Shown here piece by piece: positions 49,654 to 59,244 of a DNA stretch of 64,000 nucleotides. The notes beneath the pieces are model-generated. The model was not told where the DNA came from. It saw only the letters and a list, made by a program, of their open reading frames with translations, and did not search any database. The stretch spans positions 372,001 through 436,000 of the forward strand of contig CM074143.1 of the NCBI GenBank assembly GCA_037178625.1. The letters are read 5' to 3'. Every line of letters begins with the position of its first letter. Position 1 is the first letter of the stretch. A program made the position numbers and the translations under genes. This DNA comes from Skeletonema tropicum. Its lineage: Eukaryota; Bacillariophyta; Thalassiosirophyceae; Thalassiosirales; Thalassiosiraceae.

Positions 49654-52600
49654 AAACTTTTCGATACAGACGTCTCCAGCGAGGTGTCATGAGCCTTGGA
49701 ATAGCGATGATGTGATAAGTATCCGTCCTCTTATGTCTAGCTTTCAGTAGCTCTTCTAACGCTGCATCGGCTGCCGCTGGAGGTGGGCACCACAGGTGCA
49801 GTTGATTTGGTTTCTCGTGTGCTGGTATCCACACACCCGCCTTATCTTCCTTTCCACCACATATCCCATGACCCTCGACAAACCATTCCTCTGGTGTAAG
49901 TTGACACAAGGTCGGGTCGTTTGTCCATTCTCGGATCCACTCCAGCAGTGGTTCGTGTCTTTCCACTGCCGACTTTCCCAAGTCAACAAAGTCAAGCATA
50001 GGCTTTCCCGCCATAACTCCCTCAAGAAGACTTCCCCGTGATCCACCATCCGTGCCCTGGGCAATCATACGAGTACCCGCCACGTGAATCAAATGGATTG
50101 TTAGGTTGTAATCCATCTCCAACTTCCGCAATCTAACTACCAACTCATGTAAGAGTTTTGATTTTGATGACCCTCTATAGAAACACGATTCCGCGGTACT
50201 GTTGTCCGTGAACAAAAAGAATTCAGCGTTGTAGAGTCTCCCAGCTGCGGCTTCTTCCTCACACGTCTGCACAAGATTGCACAGTTCCTTGTAATTTGAA
50301 CTCTCCGACTCTTCATCACGGCCCCATACTCCTATTCGATAATTTACTTGCTCGTGATAACCAAGAGTGCCACAAAAACCCTTACCAGACGCATCGCCAA
50401 AGCCATACACCGCGGTTACTACCGTCTTCGAACGTGCAACCCTAATTGGCGGCGAGTCTGACTCAGACAATCGCAATAAGGCCCTCAGATCATCAATAAA
50501 ACGCAGAGCTGGTGTGGTAAATCCAGAGGGTGGAGCTCGGGGTGTTTCATCCAACGCCGGATCTACCTCATCAGTCTCTTCGGGCGTAGTAGATTCTGAC
50601 GCAGTAGTGGTAGTTGCGTCGTCTGGAGAATTGGCGTCTAGTTTGAAACTCAATAGTGTATCATCCACATCACAAAACTCTTCCTCCATATCATCATAAT
50701 ATTCATCAACACTGAAATCATCATTTTCCTGCGCTTCACGATTTTTTAACTTCCATCCTTCCGCGTCTCTGTTACCCCGCCACATCTCAACGGTCAAGTG
50801 AAACCCCTTAAGGTAGGGTGTCATCGCTGGGTAACTGCTACAAAGATGCTGACAGAAGCCCCGATCACTCAGAAGTTCCTTGTGATCTAGCTCTTTATCA
50901 CCTCTCTCCAATCTCTCAACCCATTTGAAGAGAATTCCTTTGAATCTCTTCCACTTCTCTTCTGAAGTTAAAACACACACACCCAACTCCGGGATAGTAT
51001 GCACCACCGATCCTGCCCATGAACCACCTTTCCGGTTCATCACTCTCAACTTGCGAGCAGCGTCCTGAATACCAAGATAGGCTTGTATATATGCAAGTCT
51101 ATGACCAGCCTCCCAGACCAGCTCTCTCGTGGCTCCAGACAGTCTCTCGTCATCCACAAACGTAAAAATTTCACATGCAATTAGTCCATCTTTTCTAATT
51201 TTCGAAATCCAAGATATACTCGGATCGTAATCTACGCTCCCCGGCAGATTTAATCTAACGTGGTCCCATTGGAACGGATTTCCTTCCGAGTGACGATCAC
51301 CTTTGGCAACTTCCTCTACTACCAATGCAGTCTTAATGGAGTTGTATGGGGATGGCTTAAACCCCATCAGGCATCGTCCCCAATGCACCCACTTACTCCC
51401 AGCCATTTTTAATATTTCCGCATCCTCCGCTTCAGTGCCATCAAATAGACTTTCCAAGTTTAAACCCGTGTAAGGCCACACACGCCGGTCCAATGGAAAG
51501 TTTAGAAACATGTCACCGATGTCCCTATCCATCATCCACGTGCTTGCATCCACATACCGCACCAGAGTGTCAACGGTCGGCAACCAGAAGGATGGCGCCC
51601 ACACTGCGTCATTTAAGTTGTTGGCAGTGGCATCATAGACAATTCGATAATCCGTGTCCGTTTTAGGGACCGCGAAGTACCTAATCAACGATCTAAGTCT
51701 GATGCCCGACCCAAACAAATAACCCCGTTTGATCACCTTACCAACCTTGGAACGCAGGACTTTCCGAGCTTGCTCATCATTGACTGGAGGTTGACCACGC
51801 ATTGATTTGGGTCCATCCTTTTCAAAGAACACAGGTACTCCATCCTTGGCAATACCTTGATAAAATATTGGGAAACGAAAATAGTGAATGGCACTCCCGG
51901 ACTTGTATTCAAACCAGTTACATTCAGTTGAATGCCACATAATATTCGATAAAGCCTGGACCTCAATACCAATTTCGGTAGGCCTACCATTCTTCATTCT
52001 AGGAAGATTGAACCACTCTCTACCGTAATTTTCCCGCAAGCGCTGAATGCAATCATCATACAATCTCCTCCAGAAACGCTTCAGGCCCCATTCACGAAGC
52101 ACACTAACGGCATGATCCACACATCCGTCACAGCGATCCTCTCTTGGCTTCGCACCCTCTTTGATAACATCATTCCATAGGTGGATGGGAACTTCCGCAT
52201 CATCTGCCTTAGCCGCCTTTAGTTCATCTTTGGCTTCACGTATACTAGTCTGGCACTCCTCTCGCACCTTATTCACCATCTCCGCAGTTACCTCATCGCT
52301 GGATTTATCTTGCGCGTCAGGCATTGGAATGTCATTAGCCAACTCCGTCTCTGCAAATTTTTCAACGTCAGTTGATGCGGACGTCAAATCATTGTTATCC
52401 ACATCACTGGCTGATCCGTGAGAATCGGACATCACACTCATAGACACCCCTGATACTGTCTCCCTGTTTACAGAACCTTCCAACCTTTCAAAGTCAGTTG
52501 ATACGGACATCAAATCATTGTTATCCACATCACTGGCTGATCCGTGAGGATCGGACATAACACTCATAGACACCCCTGTCACCACCTCTTGGACGCCTTC

Positions 52601-53626
52601 ACTCTGAACGGTTGCAATTTGTGGAGTATCTTCGCTAGATACTATCTCCCTGTTTACAGGCCCTTCCAACCCCCCTCCTAGTCCCCACAATTGCTGGGAA
52701 AGAGAAGTGACGATGTCAGGAGAAACGGCCGACTCAAAAGGCAGCGTATCTACAATGGACAACGCAGACTCAAGTAACGTCTTGTCATAGTCAGTGGGAA
52801 GAGAGTAGACCCGCAGAGCTTCTTTGAATGCTAGCCTTCGAACGATATAAGTATTTGGAGCCTTGGCGAACACAGACGGACATAAAATCTTAGTGTCTGG
52901 TGCGTAGCAAGGCAGAAGTCCGTCATGCCGAAGGATAGCAAGGCCCTTCTGCTTCACCGCAAAACGTACAGCTGGTTTCCTGGATTCATCAACCAACGGA
53001 GGCGGGGGAGGTCTTGATGGAAACTTTCCCTCCAGAGCAACATTGAGACAATGTGAAAGGTTTCGTCGTACGTTGGGAGATATTTGAGGCAGTTCATCAG
53101 ACGAGCAAATGTCCTGTCCAAAACCCCACACATGAACCGCAGAAGTGCGCCCTCCAAAGTCAGCATGCGCCGTAATCAAAGTAGACAAACCTAACCTTTT
53201 GAGGTAACCCTTAGCAGAAGCGCATTTGCGTGCTAGTTGATGATATCCCGAACATGACCGAAACTCAGGCTCTACAACAATAATAGACCTATCTCTTCCT
53301 GACATCGGAATAAAAGTCATCACCGACGTGATAAAACGTTGAGTTCCCGAAATCGCATAGATACAACCAGTAGGAGGAGGATTATCAGCCAACTCCCTGC
53401 AACATACATCATTCCATGTCCTCCTTGATTTAGATTTAAAATGACGATGAAGATTTGCAGGGAAGTAGGCACCGGCGAGTGGTAGGTCATGAGCGGAGGC
53501 AACAACTAACCATGATGGCCATTGCTGAGCAATAATCAGCAAGGGAAGCTGAGGGCTTATACGTCGCAACGTCCCACGAATCACCGGTACATACGCCCCG
53601 CCGCCGCTAGACAACGGGGGTAACCC
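49334..53626 (-). CDS. Reverse transcriptase - RNase H polyprotein of the DIRS-like element
   Basis: The frame is open from the codon after a TGA at 53627-53629 and has no ATG near its start; it is about 1,430 codons long. RT motifs: YRIVYDATANNLN, motif A MDRDIGDMFLNFPLD near residue 695, and motif C FTFVDDERLSG near 820, where F-V-D-D replaces Y-x-D-D. RNase H: GFGDASGKGF near 1070, ESSNYKEL, FLFTDNSTAES near 1136 and GTDGGSRG near 1190, giving the acidic set. Upstream ~500 residues have no clear protease and include an acidic/Ser region with a near-duplicate SVMSDPHGSASDVDNNDL block. The 3' end overlaps the recombinase frame by 320 bp. Confidence 0.88.
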   Translation of the reverse strand, partial: GLPPLSSGGGAYVPVIRGTLRRISPQLPLLIIAQQWPSWLVVASAHDLPLAGAYFPANLHRHFKSKSRRTWNDVCCRELADNPPPTGCIYAISGTQRFITSVMTFIPMSGRDRSIIVVEPEFRSCSGYHQLARKCASAKGYLKRLGLSTLITAHADFGGRTSAVHVWGFGQDICSSDELPQISPNVRRNLSHCLNVALEGKFPSRPPPPPLVDESRKPAVRFAVKQKGLAILRHDGLLPCYAPDTKILCPSVFAKAPNTYIVRRLAFKEALRVYSLPTDYDKTLLESALSIVDTLPFESAVSPDIVTSLSQQLWGLGGGLEGPVNREIVSSEDTPQIATVQSEGVQEVVTGVSMSVMSDPHGSASDVDNNDLMSVSTDFERLEGSVNRETVSGVSMSVMSDSHGSASDVDNNDLTSASTDVEKFAETELANDIPMPDAQDKSSDEVTAEMVNKVREECQTSIREAKDELKAAKADDAEVPIHLWNDVIKEGAKPREDRCDGCVDHAVSVLREWGLKRFWRRLYDDCIQRLRENYGREWFNLPRMKNGRPTEIGIEVQALSNIMWHSTECNWFEYKSGSAIHYFRFPIFYQGIAKDGVPVFFEKDGPKSMRGQPPVNDEQARKVLRSKVGKVIKRGYLFGSGIRLRSLIRYFAVPKTDTDYRIVYDATANNLNDAVWAPSFWLPTVDTLVRYVDASTWMMDRDIGDMFLNFPLDRRVWPYTGLNLESLFDGTEAEDAEILKMAGSKWVHWGRCLMGFKPSPYNSIKTALVVEEVAKGDRHSEGNPFQWDHVRLNLPGSVDYDPSISWISKIRKDGLIACEIFTFVDDERLSGATRELVWEAGHRLAYIQAYLGIQDAARKLRVMNRKGGSWAGSVVHTIPELGVCVLTSEEKWKRFKGILFKWVERLERGDKELDHKELLSDRGFCQHLCSSYPAMTPYLKGFHLTVEMWRGNRDAEGWKLKNREAQENDDFSVDEYYDDMEEEFCDVDDTLLSFKLDANSPDDATTTTASESTTPEETDEVDPALDETPRAPPSGFTTPALRFIDDLRALLRLSESDSPPIRVARSKTVVTAVYGFGDASGKGFCGTLGYHEQVNYRIGVWGRDEESESSNYKELCNLVQTCEEEAAAGRLYNAEFFLFTDNSTAESCFYRGSSKSKLLHELVVRLRKLEMDYNLTIHLIHVAGTRMIAQGTDGGSRGSLLEGVMAGKPMLDFVDLGKSAVERHEPLLEWIREWTNDPTLCQLTPEEWFVEGHGICGGKEDKAGVWIPAHEKPNQLHLWCPPPAAADAALEELLKARHKRTDTYHIIAIPRLMTPRWRRLYRKVCDFSCEIPAGSAHWPSNMFEPLWLGVVLPFTHHRPWQLKRAPLLLEMERDMRQVLQDGQADGGDILRKLLQLNPRLCKLSESMARGLLRMPRDELRSEIPNQSNEG

Positions 53627-54535
53627 TCATTTCTTCAGATCGTTCTTTTTTACTACGCTATCGAGTGAATCAGAGACTGCCTTTGCCTGACTCTTTGCAG
53701 CAACAGCATCCCTCTTCGCCTCAAGACCCTTATCTAACGCATTTTTTGCCTCCTTTTCCAACTTGGTCAACTTAGAGCCAACTCCTGCGGCTGAATTTTC
53801 ACCAGTCTTGCGGGTAAGGAAACGAACAAACGCTGACTGAATCCTTGGATGATGAGCAAAACCTCCATTCGCAAATTCTCCGACCAGTTCATGAATCTTG
53901 AGGGCGACCCACACGTAGGTCGCCAAACGTTCGGCCGGATCGACTTCTTCAGACGTGTCATGGATTAATACACGCTTAGCATGCCAGTACTCAAAGATCA
54001 ACTGGGCAAATTCGGAAAATAACAAAAGAATGTCATCCACCGGGAGCTGCAACGATTCCAATATCTTCCTCTCACTATCACAATGATTCATGAATCCCTT
54101 GTGAAAAGATATGCTGCGATTCACCATCTCGCCAGACAGAGTCTTCAAAACGGGGGCCTTACTCAAATGATAATTGGCATACGTCCCAACTTTAGTACCA
54201 GCTAGAGCCACCTCTGTAAGGATTTTCTCCTTCTTGCCCTTTCCGGCTGCAGCACCTTCACCATAGAATATGGACTCAGATTTGAACGCATCAATAGGTT
54301 GTCCAGGGTCGTAAGGATCATCCTTGGTGCCAGTGTAAGGAGGACAGCATGCGTGGGGGTGACTACTCTGTTCAATACAGAGAATATCCGGAACGGTCAG
54401 GTCTGGATTGAGGAGTAGATGCTCTCGCTTACTCTTTGGAGTCAGTGTCGTAGTATGTGAGAATATGGTCATAGGATCCACAAACGCAGCTAGCCCCTTG
54501 CCCTTCGGGTTCTCATTGCGAATAACGGTCAGCAC
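53627..54535 (-). CDS. Gag-like frame ending in TGA in phase with RT
   Basis: This 302-codon frame reads from a GTG; it is open further upstream to a TAG near 54562, so the start is not known. It contains CCPPYTGTKDDPYDPG and a helical RLATYVWVALKIHELVGEF block, and ends in an Ala/Lys coiled coil. No zinc knuckle. It is placed where gag/capsid proteins lie and lacks enzymatic motifs. The stop is a TGA followed by GGG, and the same frame continues directly into the RT ORF. Confidence 0.65.
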   Translation of the reverse strand: MLTVIRNENPKGKGLAAFVDPMTIFSHTTTLTPKSKREHLLLNPDLTVPDILCIEQSSHPHACCPPYTGTKDDPYDPGQPIDAFKSESIFYGEGAAAGKGKKEKILTEVALAGTKVGTYANYHLSKAPVLKTLSGEMVNRSISFHKGFMNHCDSERKILESLQLPVDDILLLFSEFAQLIFEYWHAKRVLIHDTSEEVDPAERLATYVWVALKIHELVGEFANGGFAHHPRIQSAFVRFLTRKTGENSAAGVGSKLTKLEKEAKNALDKGLEAKRDAVAAKSQAKAVSDSLDSVVKKNDLKK

Positions 54536-54575
54536 CTCAGCCTCTGAAGCAAGAATACCATCCTAAACTAATCAC

Positions 54576-55061
54576 TTATTTATCCATAAAAAAAAAAAAA
54601 AAAAAAAAATGATCTCCAAGGCGAACACCGCCCTTAGCATCCACCGTATTCTCAACTGCCTCGATTCTCTCTTCCAACGACAGCAGTTTCCGGAATAAAT
54701 CACCGAGAGTGAACTTTTGACCGTCCACAACGAGAGACAGATCTGTACGAAGGCAGCCGTTTCCATCCAATAGAGTAGAGACAGCAGCACCTGGTGACAA
54801 ACCTTGAGCGAATGGAGCAGAGTTGATGTTACCCGAGGACACCTTCAGAGATAGTTCCTTGAACTTGATAGCGATCTCCTCATTTGCTGCCATGATAAGC
54901 TCCTCCAAATCACCATCAAGAGAATTGAGCCGAGTAGCCAGATCATTAATACTTGCCTCACTCGCCTTATCTTTGCACGAAATGGAGATGGCATGAATAG
55001 CATTTGCCAACGAACCATGATTTGCTGCAATCCAATCCAAATTACCCATGGCAACACGCAC
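54576..55061 (-). CDS. Middle gag-like frame, coiled coil, ends in a poly-T tract
   Basis: This 161-codon frame (GTG first, internal ATG 12 bp later) has NLDWIAANHGSLANAIHAI and a long helical region (DGDLEELIMAANEEIAIKFKEL). Its end is a run of Phe codons from a 22-nt T tract (A at 54588-54609 on the plus strand). The upstream frame is open past the stop of the preceding ORF, so the two probably were one ORF, one base apart. It is likely a piece of one gag protein. Confidence 0.6.
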   Translation of the reverse strand: MRVAMGNLDWIAANHGSLANAIHAISISCKDKASEASINDLATRLNSLDGDLEELIMAANEEIAIKFKELSLKVSSGNINSAPFAQGLSPGAAVSTLLDGNGCLRTDLSLVVDGQKFTLGDLFRKLLSLEERIEAVENTVDAKGGVRLGDHFFFFFFFMDK

Positions 55062-55066
55062 TTCCT

Positions 55067-56101
55067 CTACCAGTCTCTGGCTTCGACAAACTTGGTTCGG
55101 TAGGACGCCTTAACTTCATCCAGCGATGTATCGAAAGCGTCCAAGTATTGACGATGAGACGCTTGTACTGCTAAAATAGCTGAGATAATGAGAGCAGTCT
55201 TCATTGAGGTTCCGTCATCCACCAACTCCGACATTTTTTCATCTGGTAATGGTTCTAATTCTATACCAGCCTTCCTGAGAGTTTCACCGACCTCCTCCTC
55301 TACCTTAACTTTGCCTTCCTCCTCTTCCTCCTCCACTTCTTCCTCTTCCTCCTCTTCCTCCTCCACCTCTTCTTCTCCCTCCTCATTATCGATCCACAGG
55401 TCTTCCTCATTCTCCTCATCCCAATTCATTTTGCGTTGATTGATGTTCATTTTGCGTTCATCAATAGTCTGCTGGAACCTGTTAAACGTTTCCGTCCAGT
55501 AGGATAAGGTGTCGGAACCGCCGAACAACAAGGGTATCATGTGTGGCAAGACGTCCGACGCCATCAACTTTGGATCGGGTAACACCGATGTTTTCGCACC
55601 ATCAACAAGCTGCAAGAACCACGCAGCCTCACCTTTGTGAAGAAGATTCCATTTATTGGTTGCATGTCTACCCACAGTGCACGCAGGCTTAATGCACATC
55701 CTCTGGGAGCTTCCCTGACCTCTAGGTACGACAACACCTCCACAGACACCAAACGACACTTTTGTCGGCACCACCATGACATCTAGGTCCGTCTGACTAT
55801 TCATGGCCAAATCAGTCTGTTTCTTAATACGAGTCGACAACTCACCTTGCAAACCCCCCACCTTTCCGCCCCCGTCAAAGACGGAAGAAACAGAAGAAGT
55901 AGGTCCGACACTTCGGGGGGCTCCCTGCTCATGGAGCAGCGGTTGAAGGGAAGCCCTCTCAGCCCGAGGCGACGGAGCAGAAGACACCGAAACGGTATCA
56001 GCAGCAGTAAACTGTCCTGCTGTAGAGCTCCGGAGACGCATGAGACGTGCCTGACGGCGCCTCTCATCATCAGTTTGAGAAGAAGTGGTGGACATAGTCA
56101 A
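55067..56101 (-). CDS. First gag-like frame of the DIRS-like element
   Basis: This 344-codon frame begins 86 bp inside the A1 repeat border. The N-terminus is Ser/Arg-rich (ERRRQARLMRLRSST), the centre has MCIKPACTVGRHATNKWNLL and AWFLQLVDG, then a pure Glu tract (EEEEEEEEEVEEEE) and a helical end DGTSMKTALIISAILAVQASH. No enzyme motif; gag-like by position. It stops 5 bp before the next frame, which is shifted by one base. Confidence 0.65.
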   Translation of the reverse strand: MTMSTTSSQTDDERRRQARLMRLRSSTAGQFTAADTVSVSSAPSPRAERASLQPLLHEQGAPRSVGPTSSVSSVFDGGGKVGGLQGELSTRIKKQTDLAMNSQTDLDVMVVPTKVSFGVCGGVVVPRGQGSSQRMCIKPACTVGRHATNKWNLLHKGEAAWFLQLVDGAKTSVLPDPKLMASDVLPHMIPLLFGGSDTLSYWTETFNRFQQTIDERKMNINQRKMNWDEENEEDLWIDNEEGEEEVEEEEEEEEEVEEEEEEGKVKVEEEVGETLRKAGIELEPLPDEKMSELVDDGTSMKTALIISAILAVQASHRQYLDAFDTSLDEVKASYRTKFVEARDW

Positions 56102-56186
56102 CGTTGGAAAGAAAAATTTAGACTATGTGGTCGCAAGATGAAAACTGTGAGGAAGCGAAGCAACGAAAAATCTTTGATTTTAGAAT

Positions 56187-56468
56187 TCAAATCTAAGCGG
56201 GGCTGCAGCTCTAATCGAATGATCAACTTCGTCAGTTGTGCAGGCAGCAGAGACCCGAACCGATGTAATTGCTTCCAACAGCGTAGTTGTGAGCACTTAC
56301 TAATGTTTGTTTGATGTGATGATTCTTTGTCTTCATGCGAGGAGAGATGTCAAAATGTCAGCCCCTACAGTTTGGCGGACAGACATACTCTTTTCGCTCA
56401 CTGGCTCGATCCACATGGCTTGTCCTCTTTCCCGTTTCCACACCGGCTTAACTTGGGCGTACGAGATG
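56187..56468 (-). repeat. Split direct repeat A1 (282 bp), 5' terminus
   Basis: This is the partner of 47119-47400. The outer border is TACGAGATG followed by flanking AAGTCACGG; the two outer borders share only a G, consistent with recombinase-mediated insertion. Confidence 0.95.
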
Positions 56469-58035
56469 AAGTCACGGACGGACAAAAGAATTGCGTGGGT
56501 TCTCATTGAACAACAAGTACATAATAGGCCTTTGGAATAAGTAAAAGGGGGCGAGGGGGAGATAGACCCCTTTGATTCTGATCTGTGGCAAAATTAAATT
56601 TTCTAAATGGGGTAAAACTATTCATAATTTAACGCACCTCCTCCAAGGGTAAATAAATCCTATTTTTCACCCTTGCCTGCCTCTCGCTCTCTTCTCGGAA
56701 TCCTATTTCGAAGGACGGTGCTTCTTCCAGGCCCCACGTCCCACGGTCCCACGTCCACTTCGCATCATCTAGAGAGAGAGAGATGGAGAGAGATATCACA
56801 AGCCGGCCGCAGCAGCGAAGGAGAGGAGAAAGAATTGCCTCCACAACTGGCCACGGTGGTGTATCATACTATTATTCAGATAGACGGCGGATTGGAAGAA
56901 GACGGCATCCTATTGCTACAGCAGCGCAGCAGCAGCCGTGCAAAGATTCAATCCGGGGTCTCTGTCAACGGAGCATCCCGAAGGGACGAACACTCAAATG
57001 CTCTGCAAAGGGATGCAAAGTCTAAAGCAAACTAGGATGTGTCGGATGGCAAGAAAGATGCAGCTGATGTACCATACGAAAACTGCCAATCCATTTTGAC
57101 GCTGGAAAATCAACCAGAGTGATTGTATCAATGGATTTTCAGCCGTCGAAAACTGATCGATGTTAGAGACAGTGATCATAGTGTTATAATGATTTGCAGC
57201 CCCCCTTCTCACTGCTGGGAGGTGCCAATGCAGCGAAGCGGTGAGTGTTCTGGCGTGACGTAGCGTTATCTTCGTTTTCTCTCCAGATTTCGACTGAATG
57301 GTATGTACAAAATCGTTGGATTTTCCACGGCGCAATTGAACACATAAACCCATATGCATGAACTATCTACTATTCATTTTCACAGCATGTGTTGTAAATT
57401 ATGTTATGTTCCCATGTGCTGAGGCTAAAAATGGATTGCAGCTCTGTTAACATTTTTGTACCACTCTGACAGAGTTCTTTCGTCCGACCGATGGGTTTCG
57501 CTTGGGCTTGGAGATAAGGAAGGAAAACTTGGTCGTAAGTCACAAAATTCAGGATGCTCTCTACTTATCTCTATTGAGGAGTCATAATCTGTCCTGTCGT
57601 CGTAACCATATGAGACACTTATTTCATGATGATAACCAAGGATGAAATGAAACAGCAACAGCAAATAGAACGAAAACAAACAAAAGTCCAAGGGAGGAGA
57701 TTTCCTTGAAATTGAAACAACACGTTTCAGTTCAATATCAATATGAATGGACAAAGCAATATGTACCAATACTTTCACTTCCACTTCCGGTGGCAGCTCG
57801 TCTCCATCAAAGAGAGAGATACAAATCATACTTGCAGTGCTACCGACCGCAGAGGCTGGGAGAAAGATATGTTTGAAGAAAAACTGTGGTTTTGACACGC
57901 AGGTAAACATTGAATGATACACGAAAAAGGAGTACACTAAAACTAAACACTAATGAGAATGTACCAAAAACTTCAAAAACAACAATTTTTAAGAATGATT
58001 AACAAATAATACTGGAAGCACTTCGCTCCCCTACC
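56469..58035. other. Right flank of the DIRS-like element and PS-B 3' flank
   Basis: A GA microsatellite lies near 56772. A 170-codon minus-strand frame at 57425-57937 has no domain and overlaps the region conserved with the PS-A 3' flank, so I do not call it a gene. Confidence 0.5.
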
Positions 58036-59244
58036 TTAACGGAGGAATCGAGCAGGGGCACTTTTCGATCCCTTACTAGAACTACATTTTCCTGACTTAG
58101 CCGAATTGCTCTTGCTAGATTTGGAACCCGGCCTTGAGCTTGGCACAACTGAAGGAGCACTAGAACCTGGGGTGGGAGCAACGGTTGGTCGAGTGGATGG
58201 TGCAGTGGAAACTGATGGATTCAACGAAGTAGAAGGTGCAGTGGAAACTGATGGATTCAACGAAGTAGATGGTGCAGTGGAAACTGATGGATTCAACGAA
58301 GTAGAAGGTGCAGTGGAAACTGATGGATTTAACGTTTTGGAGGGTGCACTCGAAACTGATGGTGCACTGGAAATTGATGGACTCAACGAAGTCGAAGGTG
58401 CACTAGAAACCGATGGTGCACTGGAAATTGATGGACTCAACGAAGTCGAAGGTGCACTGGAAACCGATGGTGCACTAGAAACCGATGGTGCACTGGAAAT
58501 TGATGGACTCGACGAAGTCGATGGTGCACTAGAAACCGATGGTGCACTGGAAATTGATGGACTCAACGAAGTCGAAGGTGCACTAGAAACCGATGGTGCA
58601 CTGGAAATTGATGGACTCAGCGAAGTCGATGGTGCAGTAGAAACAGATGGATTCAACGAAGTCGATGGTGCGCTGGAAATTGAAGGTGGCAAAGAGATAT
58701 CCAAACCGCCACAGTCGTCAGTACAGTACCAAATGTTCGCTCCACAATTTTTGCCATTACAATTGCAGCATACTGCAGTGTTCTGCCCATTTCCATTGCA
58801 TTCTGACTTGTCGTTTTCAAAGCATCTCTCGCCGTCTGGTTGACAAGCAGATTGGTTTGCATTGCAAGAATCAGGAGGTTGAGCACTTAGGTAAAAATCA
58901 GGAATAGAGCTTCCTGGAGCTGGTGCCGGAACCGTATCTGGAACAACCTCATCAAGAGGAGTAGCCATAAGAGGTTTACTCACAACAAGGGGTGACAAGC
59001 CACCACATTCATCGTCTGCCACCATTTGAGCAGCTGAAATCTTTTTATGATGCTGAACCTTCGATACGACCGCAATAGTCGACGCAAAAGCAGCGACGAC
59101 GATTGACAAGTAGGCAAGTCTCCGGAAACTCAAGCCGCTCATTTGAGTCAAGCTGACTTCTACAGCAGTAGCATCTTCTTCAACTTCAGGTGCGGCGTTG
59201 TCGAAGTTGGTTGGATTTTGGAGTTCGTTATCGCTAGCGAGCAT
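58036..59244 (-). CDS. PS-B: shorter paralogue of PS-A with one Cys module
   Basis: This is a 402-residue protein from ATG 59244 (MLASDNELQ), chosen over an upstream Met at 59328 because it aligns with the PS-A start MFAIDNAF. It shares with PS-A an acidic tail (EEDATAVEVSL), a signal anchor (LAYLSIVVAAFASTIAVVSKVQ), KISAAQM, a SIPDFY step and one Cys module (~121-181; CCNCNGKNCGANIWYCTDDC). Then come 12-18-residue Pro/Ser/Ala repeats (SSAPSTSLSPSI) and a Lys/Ser tail (SKSSKSNSAKSGK) ending ARFLR. It is single exon here. KxxK-like spacing in a Ser-rich context recalls silaffin-type silica proteins, but no family match can be shown. Probably secretory; function unknown. Confidence 0.82.
   Translation of the reverse strand: MLASDNELQNPTNFDNAAPEVEEDATAVEVSLTQMSGLSFRRLAYLSIVVAAFASTIAVVSKVQHHKKISAAQMVADDECGGLSPLVVSKPLMATPLDEVVPDTVPAPAPGSSIPDFYLSAQPPDSCNANQSACQPDGERCFENDKSECNGNGQNTAVCCNCNGKNCGANIWYCTDDCGGLDISLPPSISSAPSTSLNPSVSTAPSTSLSPSISSAPSVSSAPSTSLSPSISSAPSVSSAPSTSSSPSISSAPSVSSAPSVSSAPSTSLSPSISSAPSVSSAPSTSLSPSISSAPSVSSAPSKTLNPSVSTAPSTSLNPSVSTAPSTSLNPSVSTAPSTSLNPSVSTAPSTRPTVAPTPGSSAPSVVPSSRPGSKSSKSNSAKSGKCSSSKGSKSAPARFLR
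58170..58680 (-). repeat. Pro/Ser/Ala-coding repeat array in PS-B
   Basis: 36-bp units (STAPSTSLNPSV type) and 54-bp units ([18 protein letters not shown] type) are repeated about a dozen times. The unit differs from that of PS-A, so the arrays expanded independently after duplication. Confidence 0.9.

Larger units (their letters stand above)
46586..56468 (-). mobile_element. PAT/Kangaroo-like DIRS-order tyrosine-recombinase retrotransposon (9,883 bp)
   Basis: Read on the minus strand, the order is A1 (56468-56187), ORFs, B1 (47883-47401) joined directly to A2 (47400-47119), a 50-bp spacer, then B2 (47068-46586). A1/A2 are 282 bp with one visible difference; B1/B2 are both 483 bp and appear identical. 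This split-direct-repeat plan, with no LTRs and no target duplication, is diagnostic of PAT-type elements. They replicate through a circular DNA joined across the repeats and integrate with a tyrosine recombinase instead of a DDE integrase. The coding set agrees: gag-like frames, RT-RNase H, tyrosine recombinase. Near-identical repeats imply a young insertion. Confidence 0.93.

Noticed and set aside
57425..57937. 170-codon minus-strand frame near PS-B
   Set aside because: It has no signal, domain or homologue in the matching flank of PS-A; its hydrophobic run is probably fortuitous.
58106..58843. Plus-strand frame of 245 codons over the PS-B repeats
   Set aside because: It is antisense to the clearly homologous PS-B protein and built of repeat codons only.
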